This document shows positions 7,909 through 16,168 of a DNA stretch of 64,000 bases, one piece after another. Within the stretch, counting starts at the first letter, position 1. Each line of letters opens with the position of its first letter. The notes beneath the pieces are model-generated. The model was not told the DNA's origin, made no database searches, and saw only the letters and a program-made list of their open reading frames with translations. The DNA comes from Tateyamaria sp947503385 (GTDB lineage: Bacteria > Pseudomonadota > Alphaproteobacteria > Rhodobacterales > Rhodobacteraceae): NCBI RefSeq assembly GCF_051195235.1, contig NZ_JBNFZM010000006.1:227062-291061 (forward strand), in the 5' to 3' direction. Both the position numbers and the translations under genes were made by a program.

Positions 7909-9237
7909 CTACTCTGCCGCGTCCCGTGCTGGTGCGCCCTCGCCATAAGGCACGTTCACACCGCCATATCGGCGGACCCGCAGATTGCATTGTTCGGCAT
8001 GGCCCACGAACCCTTCGAGCATACACAGGCGCGAGCCATAGGCGCCGATCTCTGCTGCCGCTTCGTCTGTTGTGACCTTCTGGTACGAATGGGTCTTGAG
8101 GAACTTGCCGACCCACAGACCGCCCGTATAGCGCCCCGCCTTTTTGGTGGGCAGGGTGTGATTGGTGCCGATCACCTTGTCGCCATTGGCCACGTTCGTG
8201 CGGGGTCCAAGGAACAGCGCGCCGTAGCAGGTCATATTGTCGAGGAACCAGTCATCGCGGTCGGTCATCACCTGCACGTGCTCGCTGGCGACATCATCTG
8301 CCACCTGCAACATCTCGTCATAGGTGTCACACAGGATCACCTCGCCGTAGTCCTCCCACGATTTTGACGCCGTGTCGGCGGTGGGCAGGATTTTCAGGAT
8401 GCGCTCGATCTCGGTCAGCGTTTCCTCGGCCAGTTTGCGCGAGTTGGTCAGCAGGACGGCGGGCGAGTTGTATCCGTGTTCCGCCTGTCCCAACAAATCA
8501 GTGGCGCACATTTCGGCATCCACCGTCTCGTCCGCGATCACCATCGTCTCGGTCGGCCCTGCAAAGAGGTCGATGCCCACGCGACCGAAGAGTTGGCGCT
8601 TGGCCTCCGCCACAAAAGCGTTGCCGGGACCAACCAGCATGTGGACGGGGTCAATTGTCTCGGTCCCGATGGCCATGGCTCCCACGGCCTGAATGCCGCC
8701 CAGCACATAGATTTCATGCGCGCCGCCCAGATGCATCGCCGCGATCACCGCAGGGTTGGGCTTGCCCTGCCAGGGCGGGGTTGCCGCAATGATCCGGGGC
8801 ACGCCCGCCACGCTTGCCGTGGCCACGGACATATGCGCCGAGGCCACCATGGGAAACTTGCCGCCGGGCACATAGCAGCCCACGGATTGCACAGGGATGT
8901 TCTTGTGACCAAGAATAACGCCGGGCATTGTCTCAACCTCGATGTCGAGCATCGAGTCCCGCTGCGCCTGGGCAAAGTCACGGACCTGCTGTTGCGCAAA
9001 CTTGATGTCCTCCAGCTCGCGCGGGGTCAGTTCTGCGATCAGGGCGTCGATCTCGCCTTGGCTCAGGCGGAAACTGTCGGGGCTGTATTTGTCGAACTTT
9101 TCGCTCAATTCGCGGACAGCCACATCGCCGCGCGACTCGATATCGCTCAAAGTTGCCTCGACGGCGGCGCGCACCTTGGCGTCGTCTTCGGCCCGTTCGG
9201 CCTCGGACTTGGCGGTCTTCAGATATTCAATCGTCAT
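7909..9237 (-). CDS. HpsN-like NAD-dependent dehydrogenase (histidinol dehydrogenase family)
   Basis: A 442-residue member of the histidinol dehydrogenase fold. All metal and catalytic residues of the family are present: Gln251 and His254 in DLLGQAEHG, Glu319-His320 in SEHVQV, Asp353 in NGDKVIGTNH, Glu408 and His413 in LEGFVGH. These match the HisD zinc ligands and general bases. However, the gene is in a catabolic operon, not with his genes, and its style is that of HpsN, the sulfopropanediol 3-dehydrogenase, which oxidises a terminal alcohol to a carboxylate in two NAD steps. I infer an alcohol-to-acid oxidation of the imported compound. A strong ribosome site (GAGGTGAG) precedes the ATG. 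Confidence 0.88.
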   Translation of the reverse strand: MTIEYLKTAKSEAERAEDDAKVRAAVEATLSDIESRGDVAVRELSEKFDKYSPDSFRLSQGEIDALIAELTPRELEDIKFAQQQVRDFAQAQRDSMLDIEVETMPGVILGHKNIPVQSVGCYVPGGKFPMVASAHMSVATASVAGVPRIIAATPPWQGKPNPAVIAAMHLGGAHEIYVLGGIQAVGAMAIGTETIDPVHMLVGPGNAFVAEAKRQLFGRVGIDLFAGPTETMVIADETVDAEMCATDLLGQAEHGYNSPAVLLTNSRKLAEETLTEIERILKILPTADTASKSWEDYGEVILCDTYDEMLQVADDVASEHVQVMTDRDDWFLDNMTCYGALFLGPRTNVANGDKVIGTNHTLPTKKAGRYTGGLWVGKFLKTHSYQKVTTDEAAAEIGAYGSRLCMLEGFVGHAEQCNLRVRRYGGVNVPYGEGAPARDAAE

Positions 9238-9246
9238 TGTCTCACC

Positions 9247-9777
9247 TCAATTGTCGGGGCGCGGCGGGGTCCGGACGCCACGGTCAAACGCTTCCCAGCC
9301 CATCCCGTCGAATACATCGACGCCGAGTTGGGCCAGAACGTGGGGGAAATCGACCATCACATAATTGTCCGTGATGCGCCCGTCCTCCACCTTCCAGAAA
9401 TCCATGTAACGGATCTCGATCCGCTTGCCGGTGGGGGCCACTTGCATGAACTGACCGCTATGCGTGGCCTCTTGACGGCCGAAAGCGGCGGCCCATTCCC
9501 CCATATAGAGCCGCGCTTCGTCTACGCAGACTTTGTCGGAAAAGGCGGCCTGAAACGGGCGCTGCCAGTTGTCCTGAAACTCTTGCAGCCCGTTTTTGGT
9601 GCCACAGCCGGTGTTCCCCATCCAGCGAAATGTCTCGGCGAAGAACTGGCCGATGTCGTCAATCCGGTGGTCGTTGAGACCATCCACCATCCCCTCGATC
9701 ACCGCGCGGGTCTCGTCCGTTTTGGACATGTCGGTGGCGCGGGTCAGGACCGCTTGTTCCGGGCGGGAACCTTTCAT
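9247..9777 (-). CDS. SnoaL-like (NTF2-fold) protein, single domain
   Basis: A 176-residue single-domain SnoaL-like protein. It has FFAETFRWMGNTGCG and IEIRYMDFWKVEDGRI, the usual family hallmarks, and ends with DNYVMVDFPHVLAQLGVDV, nearly the same as the end of two other SnoaL-like proteins of this operon. An internal ATG 16 codons later is an alternative start. Only 9 bp separate it from the HpsN-like gene. It looks like the half-length member from which the double-domain paralogues could have been built. Confidence 0.87.
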   Translation of the reverse strand: MKGSRPEQAVLTRATDMSKTDETRAVIEGMVDGLNDHRIDDIGQFFAETFRWMGNTGCGTKNGLQEFQDNWQRPFQAAFSDKVCVDEARLYMGEWAAAFGRQEATHSGQFMQVAPTGKRIEIRYMDFWKVEDGRITDNYVMVDFPHVLAQLGVDVFDGMGWEAFDRGVRTPPRPDN

Positions 9778-9808
9778 GTGTCGTGCATCCTTTGTTCAGA
9801 TGTCGGAA

Positions 9809-9853
9809 CCGGGGCGCTGCCCCGGACCCCGTGGTATTTTCAGTCAGAAGAAA
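9809..9853. repeat. dispersed intergenic palindrome, copy b
   Basis: A hairpin CCGGGGCGCTGCCCCGG is followed by CCCCGTGGTATTTTCAG and TCAGAAGAAA. It fills the 79-bp gap between the second permease gene and the single-domain SnoaL gene. The same architecture recurs in at least six other gaps of the window. Confidence 0.7.
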
Positions 9854-9856
9854 CCA

Positions 9857-11008
9857 TCACCCCTTGACCGCACCCGCCGTCAGGCCGGAGACGATCTGGC
9901 GCTGGAAGACCATCACCAGCAAGAAGAGCGGCGCGGTGATGGAGACGGCGGCGGCAACGGCTTCGACCTGATCCGTGGTGGTGGTTTCGCGGTTAAAGTA
10001 GCCCGCGATGGCCGGGACCATCGTCTGGTTCTGCGCATCCAGCAGCAGCGAGGTGACAAGAAAGTCGTTGTAACCCAACAGGAAGCTGAACAGCCCCGTG
10101 GTGATTACACCGGGCCACATCACCGGCATGATCACGCGGCGGAACGCCTGAAAATGCGAACAGCCATCGACACGGGCGGCTTCGTCCAGTTCGGCGGGAA
10201 TGTTCTGGAAGAACGAGCGCAGCATCCAGATGGTGAAGGGCTGGTTGATCGAAACCAGCACCGCGATCACCGCCCAGGGTTGACCGTAGAGTGTCGGGCT
10301 GAGTTCGCCAAATATGGGGCGCAGGATTTCCGCCGAATTGATGAACCACGGCAGGTAGCCTGCCACCAGCACCGAGTGCGGCAACGCGCGAAAGATCAGC
10401 GCGAGGATCAGCAGCCAGAAGGCGAGGTTCGAGCCGGACCGTGCCAGCCCGTAGCCCGCCAGTGTACCAACCGTCAGTGAGATCGTGACCACGCCTGCCG
10501 TCACGATCATGGAGTTCATGAAGTTGCGGTAGAACTCGTTCTCGCCCCACACGGCCACGTAATGTTCGGTTGTGAGCCCAAGAACAGGTGTCCCCAGCGG
10601 ACCAAGGATGCTGTTGATGATATCGAACACTGGCGGCAAGACGCCGAAGAACAGGATCACGAACACGATCCCGTAAACCGCGGCCCCCACAAGCCAGCCC
10701 ACCACGATCAGACCTGGCGGTGTGAAACGTTCCACCAATCTGGGCAGTCCCGTAAACGCCCAGCGGATGGCAAAGAACAGGAACGCCAGACCGAGGATGA
10801 TATCCGGCACGCTCAACCCGTTGCCCGTCGCACGGGTGACGGGGCCGAGGATCACATTGAGCGGGTTGGCGTCGAACGCGTCGCGGGGTGACTTGAAGCT
10901 CATCACCGCGATCCAGACGATCGGGAAAGCGGCGAGCAGGCACCAGAAGGCGAGGAACGCGCCGGATGCAACCTTGAGCGACAGTGGCTGTGCGGTGGCC
11001 TTTGACAT
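9857..11008 (-). CDS. ABC sugar-type transporter permease (MalG/UgpE family)
   Basis: A 383-residue inner-membrane permease. The EAA coupling motif is at ELDEAARVDGCSHFQAF, and the C-terminal half has the standard MalG-like helices. The protein is about 100 residues longer than usual: between the first helix and the core lies an extra stretch (about 45-140) with two or three hydrophobic segments (IILGLAFLFFAIRWAF; LIVVGWLVGAAVYGIVFV). The start ATG makes a TGATG overlap with the upstream permease, which is preferred over an ATG ten codons earlier. It pairs with the MalF-like permease and the ATPase. Confidence 0.93.
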   Translation of the reverse strand: MSKATAQPLSLKVASGAFLAFWCLLAAFPIVWIAVMSFKSPRDAFDANPLNVILGPVTRATGNGLSVPDIILGLAFLFFAIRWAFTGLPRLVERFTPPGLIVVGWLVGAAVYGIVFVILFFGVLPPVFDIINSILGPLGTPVLGLTTEHYVAVWGENEFYRNFMNSMIVTAGVVTISLTVGTLAGYGLARSGSNLAFWLLILALIFRALPHSVLVAGYLPWFINSAEILRPIFGELSPTLYGQPWAVIAVLVSINQPFTIWMLRSFFQNIPAELDEAARVDGCSHFQAFRRVIMPVMWPGVITTGLFSFLLGYNDFLVTSLLLDAQNQTMVPAIAGYFNRETTTTDQVEAVAAAVSITAPLFLLVMVFQRQIVSGLTAGAVKG

Positions 11009-12036
11009 CAGTGGGCCCCTCCCTTGTGGTCGCGCCATGTGCGGCGCAGCGGCAGGATCAGCAGGATCACGATACCGATCATGGTGAGCATAGCGCTGGC
11101 CGAGGCGCGGCTGACCGCGCGATTGCCAGCATCATCCGGTACGAGGAAGTCGTAAGTCAGCCATTGCAGCGAGATGACGTGCGCCTGACTGCGGAAGCCC
11201 ACGATCTCTTCGAACACGCGGTAACAGTCCATCAGGTGAATGAGCGCGATAAAGATGATCAGCGGCATCAGGTGCGGCACGATCACATAGCGCAGCCGCT
11301 CGAACCGGGATGCGCCGTCGATGATCGCGCTTTCCAGCGTGTCCATGTTCACGGTTTGCAGGCCCGCGTAGAAGATCACAAAGGCGAACGGGGCCACATG
11401 CCAGACGCGATAGAAATACATCAAAAGCTCGATCGTCCAGGCTTGGGCGAACATCGCGATGTCCTGCCCCGTCCAGCGTTCCAGCGCCGCCGTCAGGATG
11501 CCGTCTCCCACAAACAGCCAGTAGATCGACAGCGATCCGATCACAGGCGTGATGATGAACGGCAGGAGCGAAATGAAAATGACCGGGCCGCGTAAGGACT
11601 TGGCGGCGTTGTTCACCGCAAGTGCGATAGCGAGGCCCACACCAATGACCAGCGGCAGCGTGATCAACGTGAACATCAGCGTGAACCGCAACGCCTTCCA
11701 GAAATCGATCTGCCAGATATCGCCAAAGTTGGCGCTGCCGATGGCGGCCCAGACCTTGTCCATCTGAAGCACGTTGCGATAGCTTTGCAGGCCGACCCAT
11801 TCGGTGGTGGTCAGCGTCTTGCCCGTTGCCTCGTCTATGATGGGAATTGTCTTGAGTTCGGTCGTGCAGGTCTGTGTGAGGAAACCCGGTGTACAGGTTT
11901 CGACCTCGACCTGTTGCAGGACGGGCTGGGTAATCTGGAAGCTTTGCAGGAACACCGAAACCAGCGGGGCCGCGATGAATAGAAGCATCATAAAGACCGA
12001 CGGGGCCACGAACCAGAAGAAGGTCTTGAACTTCAT
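11008..12036 (-). CDS. ABC sugar-type transporter permease (MalF/UgpA family)
   Basis: A 342-residue inner-membrane permease with the EAA motif at DTLESAIIDGASRFERLRY. After the first helix there is an unusual periplasmic loop with two cysteines (VETCTPGFLTQTCTTEL) that could form a disulfide and that is not typical of the family. ATGA overlap with the GMC gene upstream and TGATG with the second permease downstream show tight coupling. With the ATPase and binding protein it makes a complete CUT1-type importer. Confidence 0.93.
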   Translation of the reverse strand: MKFKTFFWFVAPSVFMMLLFIAAPLVSVFLQSFQITQPVLQQVEVETCTPGFLTQTCTTELKTIPIIDEATGKTLTTTEWVGLQSYRNVLQMDKVWAAIGSANFGDIWQIDFWKALRFTLMFTLITLPLVIGVGLAIALAVNNAAKSLRGPVIFISLLPFIITPVIGSLSIYWLFVGDGILTAALERWTGQDIAMFAQAWTIELLMYFYRVWHVAPFAFVIFYAGLQTVNMDTLESAIIDGASRFERLRYVIVPHLMPLIIFIALIHLMDCYRVFEEIVGFRSQAHVISLQWLTYDFLVPDDAGNRAVSRASASAMLTMIGIVILLILPLRRTWRDHKGGAH

Positions 12037-13538
12037 GCTGCGTTCCTTGTTGCTGCGGCGGCCACATGGCCGCCGATCTGCCAGCCGATCATTATCGACG
12101 GGGCATTTGTGTTGGCGGTGGTGATGCGCGGCATGACGCTGGCATCTGCAACCCAGAGGTTTTGCGTGCCCGTGACGGCGCCCTTCTCATCCAGCGGACC
12201 ACCCAGAGCGAGCGTGCCCACCGGGTGGTAAGCGGTGCCTGCGCGGGCGCGGATAATGCTGCGCAGGGCGTCGCCTGTGGTGGCCGCGCACGGAAAGGCT
12301 TCGGGGGCACGGCGGGTTCCAAAATCGGCTGTGGCGAGGATTTCGCGCAGGCGTGTGACGCCCTTGACCATCATGTCAAGGTCGTGGTCATCGCCGAACA
12401 GGTTCAGGTCGATGAGCGGCGCGTAGGGGTCGTGACCGATACGCAATTGTCCGCGCGACCGCGGCTGACACAGGCACACATCGGCAAAGTAACCCGCTCC
12501 CCAGATAATGCTGCGGCTTTGCCAGCCCATCAGGAACGGCAGGAAATGGGTCTGGACGTCGGGCGCATCATCCCCGGACACGCTGTAGAATGCGCCAGCT
12601 TCGACAGTGTTGGAACTAAGCCGACCGGAGCGGTTCAGCAACCATTGCAGCGGTGACAGCGCCCAAGCGGGCAGTTGGGCCAGTGTCAGGCCGTAGCCCG
12701 ACCCTGCCCCTTTGAAATGCAGGCCAAAGCCGGGGTGGTCATGCAAGTTTGCGCCCACAAGGGGGGCATCCACGCGCACGTCGATGCCTGACACGCGCAG
12801 ATCATTGCCCGGACCGATGCCCGACCGCATCAGGATCATCGGGCTTTCTATGCTGCCTGCGGACAACACGACACCTGCGCGGGCGCAAAGCCTGCGCCCG
12901 TCTCGCAATTGCACACCCGTCGCGCGGGCGCCGTCAAAGGTCACCTGTGCAACCTCGGCCCCGGTCAACACAGTGGCACCGGACGGGCGCAGGAACCCGT
13001 CGGCGGCAGACCAGCGCGCGGCATCCCGCATATTGCAGTGAAAGACGCCTGCACTTTGCCGTTCGGGCGATGGCGGTGCGCCGGGATCATTGGCAGGAAA
13101 GACACGGCCAAAGGTTTCGGACAATGGATGCGGATGTGGCAACCGGGCGGGCGTCATGCGCGCCTCTACCGCGTCGAATGCACGCCACACCGTCGCGCTG
13201 TCCCATCCGGGCAGATTCCACGCGTCGAAATCCGCGCGGCAGCCGCGGAACCAGACCATCGAATTGATTGAACCGGACCCACCCAGCATCTTGCCACGCG
13301 GCACCGGAACTTTGCGCCCCCCCACAGACGCCATGGCGACCGTTTCGCGTTTCCAGTTTCGGGTGTCAGACCGCATCAGATTGACCAATCCAAACGGCAC
13401 CTTGACCCGGATGTCCCGGTCACTGGGGCCTGCTTCGATCACAAGCACGGATGCGCCCGGTCGTTCAGCAAGGCGCGCGGCCACCGCGCACCCGGCAGAG
13501 CCACCGCCCACCACAATATGATCGAATTCCGATTGCAT
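12033..13538 (-). CDS. GMC-family FAD-dependent alcohol oxidoreductase
   Basis: A 501-residue glucose-methanol-choline oxidoreductase. The FAD dinucleotide fold is at residues 6-35 (HIVVGGGSAGCAVAARLAE), the GMC signature at PRGKMLGGSGSINSMVW, and the C-terminal catalytic region has TAYHPVGTLALG, with the active-site His, and DASVMPRITTANTNAPSIMI. Choline dehydrogenase is the best-known relative, but substrates vary over many alcohols. No signal peptide is seen, so it acts in the cytoplasm. Its location between binding protein and permease is unusual and suggests that oxidation of the imported alcohol is the first step. A GGGGGA ribosome site precedes the ATG. Confidence 0.92.
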   Translation of the reverse strand: MQSEFDHIVVGGGSAGCAVAARLAERPGASVLVIEAGPSDRDIRVKVPFGLVNLMRSDTRNWKRETVAMASVGGRKVPVPRGKMLGGSGSINSMVWFRGCRADFDAWNLPGWDSATVWRAFDAVEARMTPARLPHPHPLSETFGRVFPANDPGAPPSPERQSAGVFHCNMRDAARWSAADGFLRPSGATVLTGAEVAQVTFDGARATGVQLRDGRRLCARAGVVLSAGSIESPMILMRSGIGPGNDLRVSGIDVRVDAPLVGANLHDHPGFGLHFKGAGSGYGLTLAQLPAWALSPLQWLLNRSGRLSSNTVEAGAFYSVSGDDAPDVQTHFLPFLMGWQSRSIIWGAGYFADVCLCQPRSRGQLRIGHDPYAPLIDLNLFGDDHDLDMMVKGVTRLREILATADFGTRRAPEAFPCAATTGDALRSIIRARAGTAYHPVGTLALGGPLDEKGAVTGTQNLWVADASVMPRITTANTNAPSIMIGWQIGGHVAAAATRNAA

Positions 13539-13555
13539 CTGTCCCCCGGTTGGTT

Positions 13556-13584
13556 GGGCTGGCCGGGTCTGCCCCGGCCAGCCC
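13556..13584 (-). terminator. 12-bp perfect stem-loop after the binding-protein gene
   Basis: GGGCTGGCCGGG at 13556-13567 pairs with CCCGGCCAGCCC at 13573-13584 around a 5-nt loop. It lies just after the stop of the substrate-binding protein and before the GMC gene. There is no long T run. Such hairpins usually protect the upstream message or partly terminate, keeping binding protein made in excess over permease. Confidence 0.75.
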
Positions 13585-13592
13585 GATTGGAT

Positions 13593-14813
13593 TTACTCCA
13601 GCACGCCAGCTTCTTTGGCGGCTGTGGTGTAGGATTCGTCGATGGCCACCAAAGTCGCCGCCGCATCACGCTCGCCCGTCAGGAACGCAGGCAGTTCGTT
13701 GCCCAATGCCGTGTGCAACAGACCCATCTGTGTGGTCGACGGATAAGGCGGAGGCGCGGGGTTGGCGGTTGCGGTTGCAATCGCACCCTTGGCCAGATCG
13801 CCCGGCACATAGCCATCCACCAGCCAGATCGCCGCCTCGTTGGCGCTTGTCACCATGTCCTTGTCGAGCCCTTCCATCGCCAGACGGAAGGCGGCATCCG
13901 CCTCGGCGTCGGTGATGTTCGACGCGATCACGATACCGTCCCACCACAACGTCGTGGCCGGTGCACCGCCGTCCATGGCGACGGGCGCTGCGGACATCGC
14001 AACCTTGCCCACCACTTGGCTTTCGTTCTCGTCATTCATCGCGCCGGCACGGCTGGCCCACAGGTTCGCCATGGCGATCTTGCCCTGCTGGAACTGCTGC
14101 TGCACGTATGTGGAGTCGCTGACCAGAACCTCTGGATCGGTGTATTCCAGCGTCTTTTTCATGGTCGCAAGCGCTTTCATGCCCGCGTCTGAATTCACCG
14201 CTGTGGTGTTGTCATCGTTAAAGAATGTGCCGCCGAAACCAGGGTACATGTTCACGAATTCCTGCGCCAGGTTCCAGCCGGATTTCATCGTTGCACCGAT
14301 CGGGTGATCGACAACGCCTGCCTCTTTGATCTTGTCTGCGGCGGCAAACACCTCGTCCCATGTTGTGGGTGTGTCGATGCCCAGATCGGCAAGAATGTCA
14401 GAGCGGTACATCAGGTGCTGCGTGTTCACCATCATCGCCACGGCCATGATCTTGCCATCCACGCGGATCAGTTGGTTCGGCGTCAGGTTCTCACCATATT
14501 TTGCAACCAGATCGTCCAGCGGACGGATGGTGCCCGCATTCAGCAGCGGCGTAATTGTCCCGTTAGACACCCCACCGATATGATAGAGCGAGGGGTTTGC
14601 CTCGAATGCGGCGGGTTGCTTGGTGCGGAATTCCTGATCCAGCTCAGCTTGGAAGTTGCCACATTCGGCCATGGCGTCCGTGACAGCCTTCCACGCCTCA
14701 AAACCTGCGCTCAGCGATTTCAACGGCACGTCGTTTTCGTAGGAACACGCGGCGAAAGCCGTGCTGCCCAGGAGCGAGATCGCGCCCGCCAGTGCCAGTT
14801 TCTTCAGATACAT
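13593..14813 (-). CDS. ABC transporter periplasmic substrate-binding protein (family 1)
   Basis: A 406-residue periplasmic binding protein. The signal peptide is MYLKKLALAGAISLLGSTAFA, then mature CSYENDVPLKSL. Features of sugar-type family 1 binders are PTTWDEVFAAADKI, FVNMYPGFGGTFFND and TTLWWDGIVIASN. The start is fixed by an AGGGAG ribosome site 8 bp upstream; the frame is open further upstream but lacks such a site. A Cys near the mature N-terminus is not in a convincing lipobox. The binding pocket tryptophans (LWWDG) fit a polar oxygenated ligand. It is the specificity determinant of the importer. Confidence 0.93.
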   Translation of the reverse strand: MYLKKLALAGAISLLGSTAFAACSYENDVPLKSLSAGFEAWKAVTDAMAECGNFQAELDQEFRTKQPAAFEANPSLYHIGGVSNGTITPLLNAGTIRPLDDLVAKYGENLTPNQLIRVDGKIMAVAMMVNTQHLMYRSDILADLGIDTPTTWDEVFAAADKIKEAGVVDHPIGATMKSGWNLAQEFVNMYPGFGGTFFNDDNTTAVNSDAGMKALATMKKTLEYTDPEVLVSDSTYVQQQFQQGKIAMANLWASRAGAMNDENESQVVGKVAMSAAPVAMDGGAPATTLWWDGIVIASNITDAEADAAFRLAMEGLDKDMVTSANEAAIWLVDGYVPGDLAKGAIATATANPAPPPYPSTTQMGLLHTALGNELPAFLTGERDAAATLVAIDESYTTAAKEAGVLE

Positions 14814-14838
14814 TTGCAAACTCCCTGTTGCGTTTGGT

Positions 14839-14867
14839 GCCAGTGCATCTTGCAAGCCTGCACTGGC
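14839..14867. repeat. 8-bp inverted repeat between ATPase and binding-protein genes
   Basis: GCCAGTGC at 14839-14846 and GCACTGGC at 14860-14867 are perfect inverted arms with a 13-nt spacer. It could be a hairpin in the leader of the binding-protein gene or a protein-binding site for an internal promoter. Confidence 0.5.
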
Positions 14868-14901
14868 TTGGATTGGGCAGCCCCCAAGGGCCGCCGGTTC
14901 C

Positions 14902-15948
14902 TCAGGCGATACGTTCGCCGGAGGAGGATGAGAATGCGTGGCAGATGCCCGCAGGAACGGTGAACGAAACGGTGTCGCCAATCTCGGCCCGGTATTCCTT
15001 GTGGGCTTTGATCGACACCAACTGGCCGCCAGCGCGCACCGTCAGCATGGTGGCGTCACCCAACAGCTCGATCGTGTAGATCGGTGCGGTGATCTGGCCA
15101 CCGGCGTCGGCCACGGCGGCGTCTTCGGCACGAAAACCCAAAGTGACGGGACCGTCTGGCCCCTCAAGCCCGGAGATCGAAACATTGTCGCCCGTGAACG
15201 TACCGCTCTGCATCTGGCCGTCCATCAGGTTCATCGCCGGAGAGCCGATAAAGCTGGCCACAAATGTGTTGGCGGGCCGGTCGTAGATATCTGTGGGCGT
15301 GCCCACCTGCTGGACCTTGCCCTGCTTCATGACGACAACCCGGTCGGCAAGCGTCATCGCTTCGATCTGGTCATGGGTCACATAGACGGTGGTCACCTTT
15401 AGCTCGTGGCTGAGGTTTTTGATCTGCGCGCGGGTCGAGACGCGCAGTTTGGCATCAAGGTTCGACAGCGGTTCATCCATCAGGAACACATTAGGCTCCC
15501 GCACGATGGCACGGGCAAGCGCCACGCGCTGGCGCTGACCACCGGACAACTCGGCGGGTTTACGGTGCAGAAACTCGTCCAGTTCCACCATGGCAGAGGC
15601 GCGGCGCACACGTTCATCGTGGCTGGCCGGATCAACCTTGCGCACCTTGAGCGGGAAACGGATGTTTTCGTAGACGTTCAGGTGCGGGTAAAGACCGTAG
15701 GACTGGAACACCATCGCCACGTCGCGGTCCTTGGGGTCGAGGTCGTTGACCCGCTTACCGTCGATCACGATATCGCCATCGGTCGCGTCCTCAAGACCGG
15801 CAATCATCCGCATCGTCGTGGTCTTGCCGCAACCGGACGGGCCCAGCAAAACGAGGAATTCCTGATCGGCGATGGTCAGGTCGAAATTGTCGACCCCGAC
15901 GAAGTTGCCCCACCGCTTGTTGATATTGCGTAGCTGAATTTCGGCCAT
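14902..15948 (-). CDS. ABC transporter ATP-binding protein (MsmK/UgpC family)
   Basis: A 348-residue ATPase. Walker A is GPSGCGKTT, the signature is LSGGQRQRVALARA, Walker B is VFLMDEPLSNLD, and the switch His lies in YVTHDQIEAMTL. The C-terminal 110 residues form the TOBE/OB regulatory domain found in sugar importers. The start ATG at MAEIQLRNI follows a GGGGGA ribosome site; an upstream in-frame ATG would overlap the operator and is rejected. It is the first gene of the operon and energises the two permeases. Confidence 0.94.
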   Translation of the reverse strand: MAEIQLRNINKRWGNFVGVDNFDLTIADQEFLVLLGPSGCGKTTTMRMIAGLEDATDGDIVIDGKRVNDLDPKDRDVAMVFQSYGLYPHLNVYENIRFPLKVRKVDPASHDERVRRASAMVELDEFLHRKPAELSGGQRQRVALARAIVREPNVFLMDEPLSNLDAKLRVSTRAQIKNLSHELKVTTVYVTHDQIEAMTLADRVVVMKQGKVQQVGTPTDIYDRPANTFVASFIGSPAMNLMDGQMQSGTFTGDNVSISGLEGPDGPVTLGFRAEDAAVADAGGQITAPIYTIELLGDATMLTVRAGGQLVSIKAHKEYRAEIGDTVSFTVPAGICHAFSSSSGERIA

Positions 15949-16005
15949 GGCGTCCCCCTGATCCCTTAACGGTACGGGCGAGGTTGCCGCTGAGGCAAGA
16001 CATTT

Positions 16006-16021
16006 TTGCACACGTGTGCAA
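16006..16021. promoter_or_regulatory. 16-bp perfect palindrome, predicted LacI-type operator
   Basis: TTGCACACGTGTGCAA is a perfect palindrome centred on CpG, the classic form of LacI/GalR operators. It lies 58 bp upstream of the ATPase start, where a repressor of the operon would bind, and no other copy of the full 16-mer was noticed in the window. The assignment to the LacI protein encoded at 3721-4740 is inference. Confidence 0.75.
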
Positions 16022-16131
16022 TTTTGCGGTCAAGCCGCCTAGCTGTGCATCTGGCCTACTTGAAATCGCCTTGATTTCAGGCACTTCGCGCAACCGTTCC
16101 ACGTGCACACCGGGTTGGGCGACGATGCTTG

Positions 16132-16156
16132 GTCGGAAACCTTGCCGGTTTCCGAC
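16132..16156. terminator. 10-bp perfect stem-loop downstream of gcdH
   Basis: GTCGGAAACC at 16132-16141 pairs with GGTTTCCGAC at 16147-16156 around TTGCC. It lies 13 bp beyond the stop of the acyl-CoA dehydrogenase and is the likely 3' end of that transcript, though without a clear T run. Confidence 0.6.
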
Positions 16157-16168
16157 ATAGCCTGCGCG

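Noticed and set aside
7909..9237. Histidine biosynthesis hisD
   Set aside because: The fold and residues fit, but catabolic operon context and HpsN-like style make a biosynthetic role unlikely.
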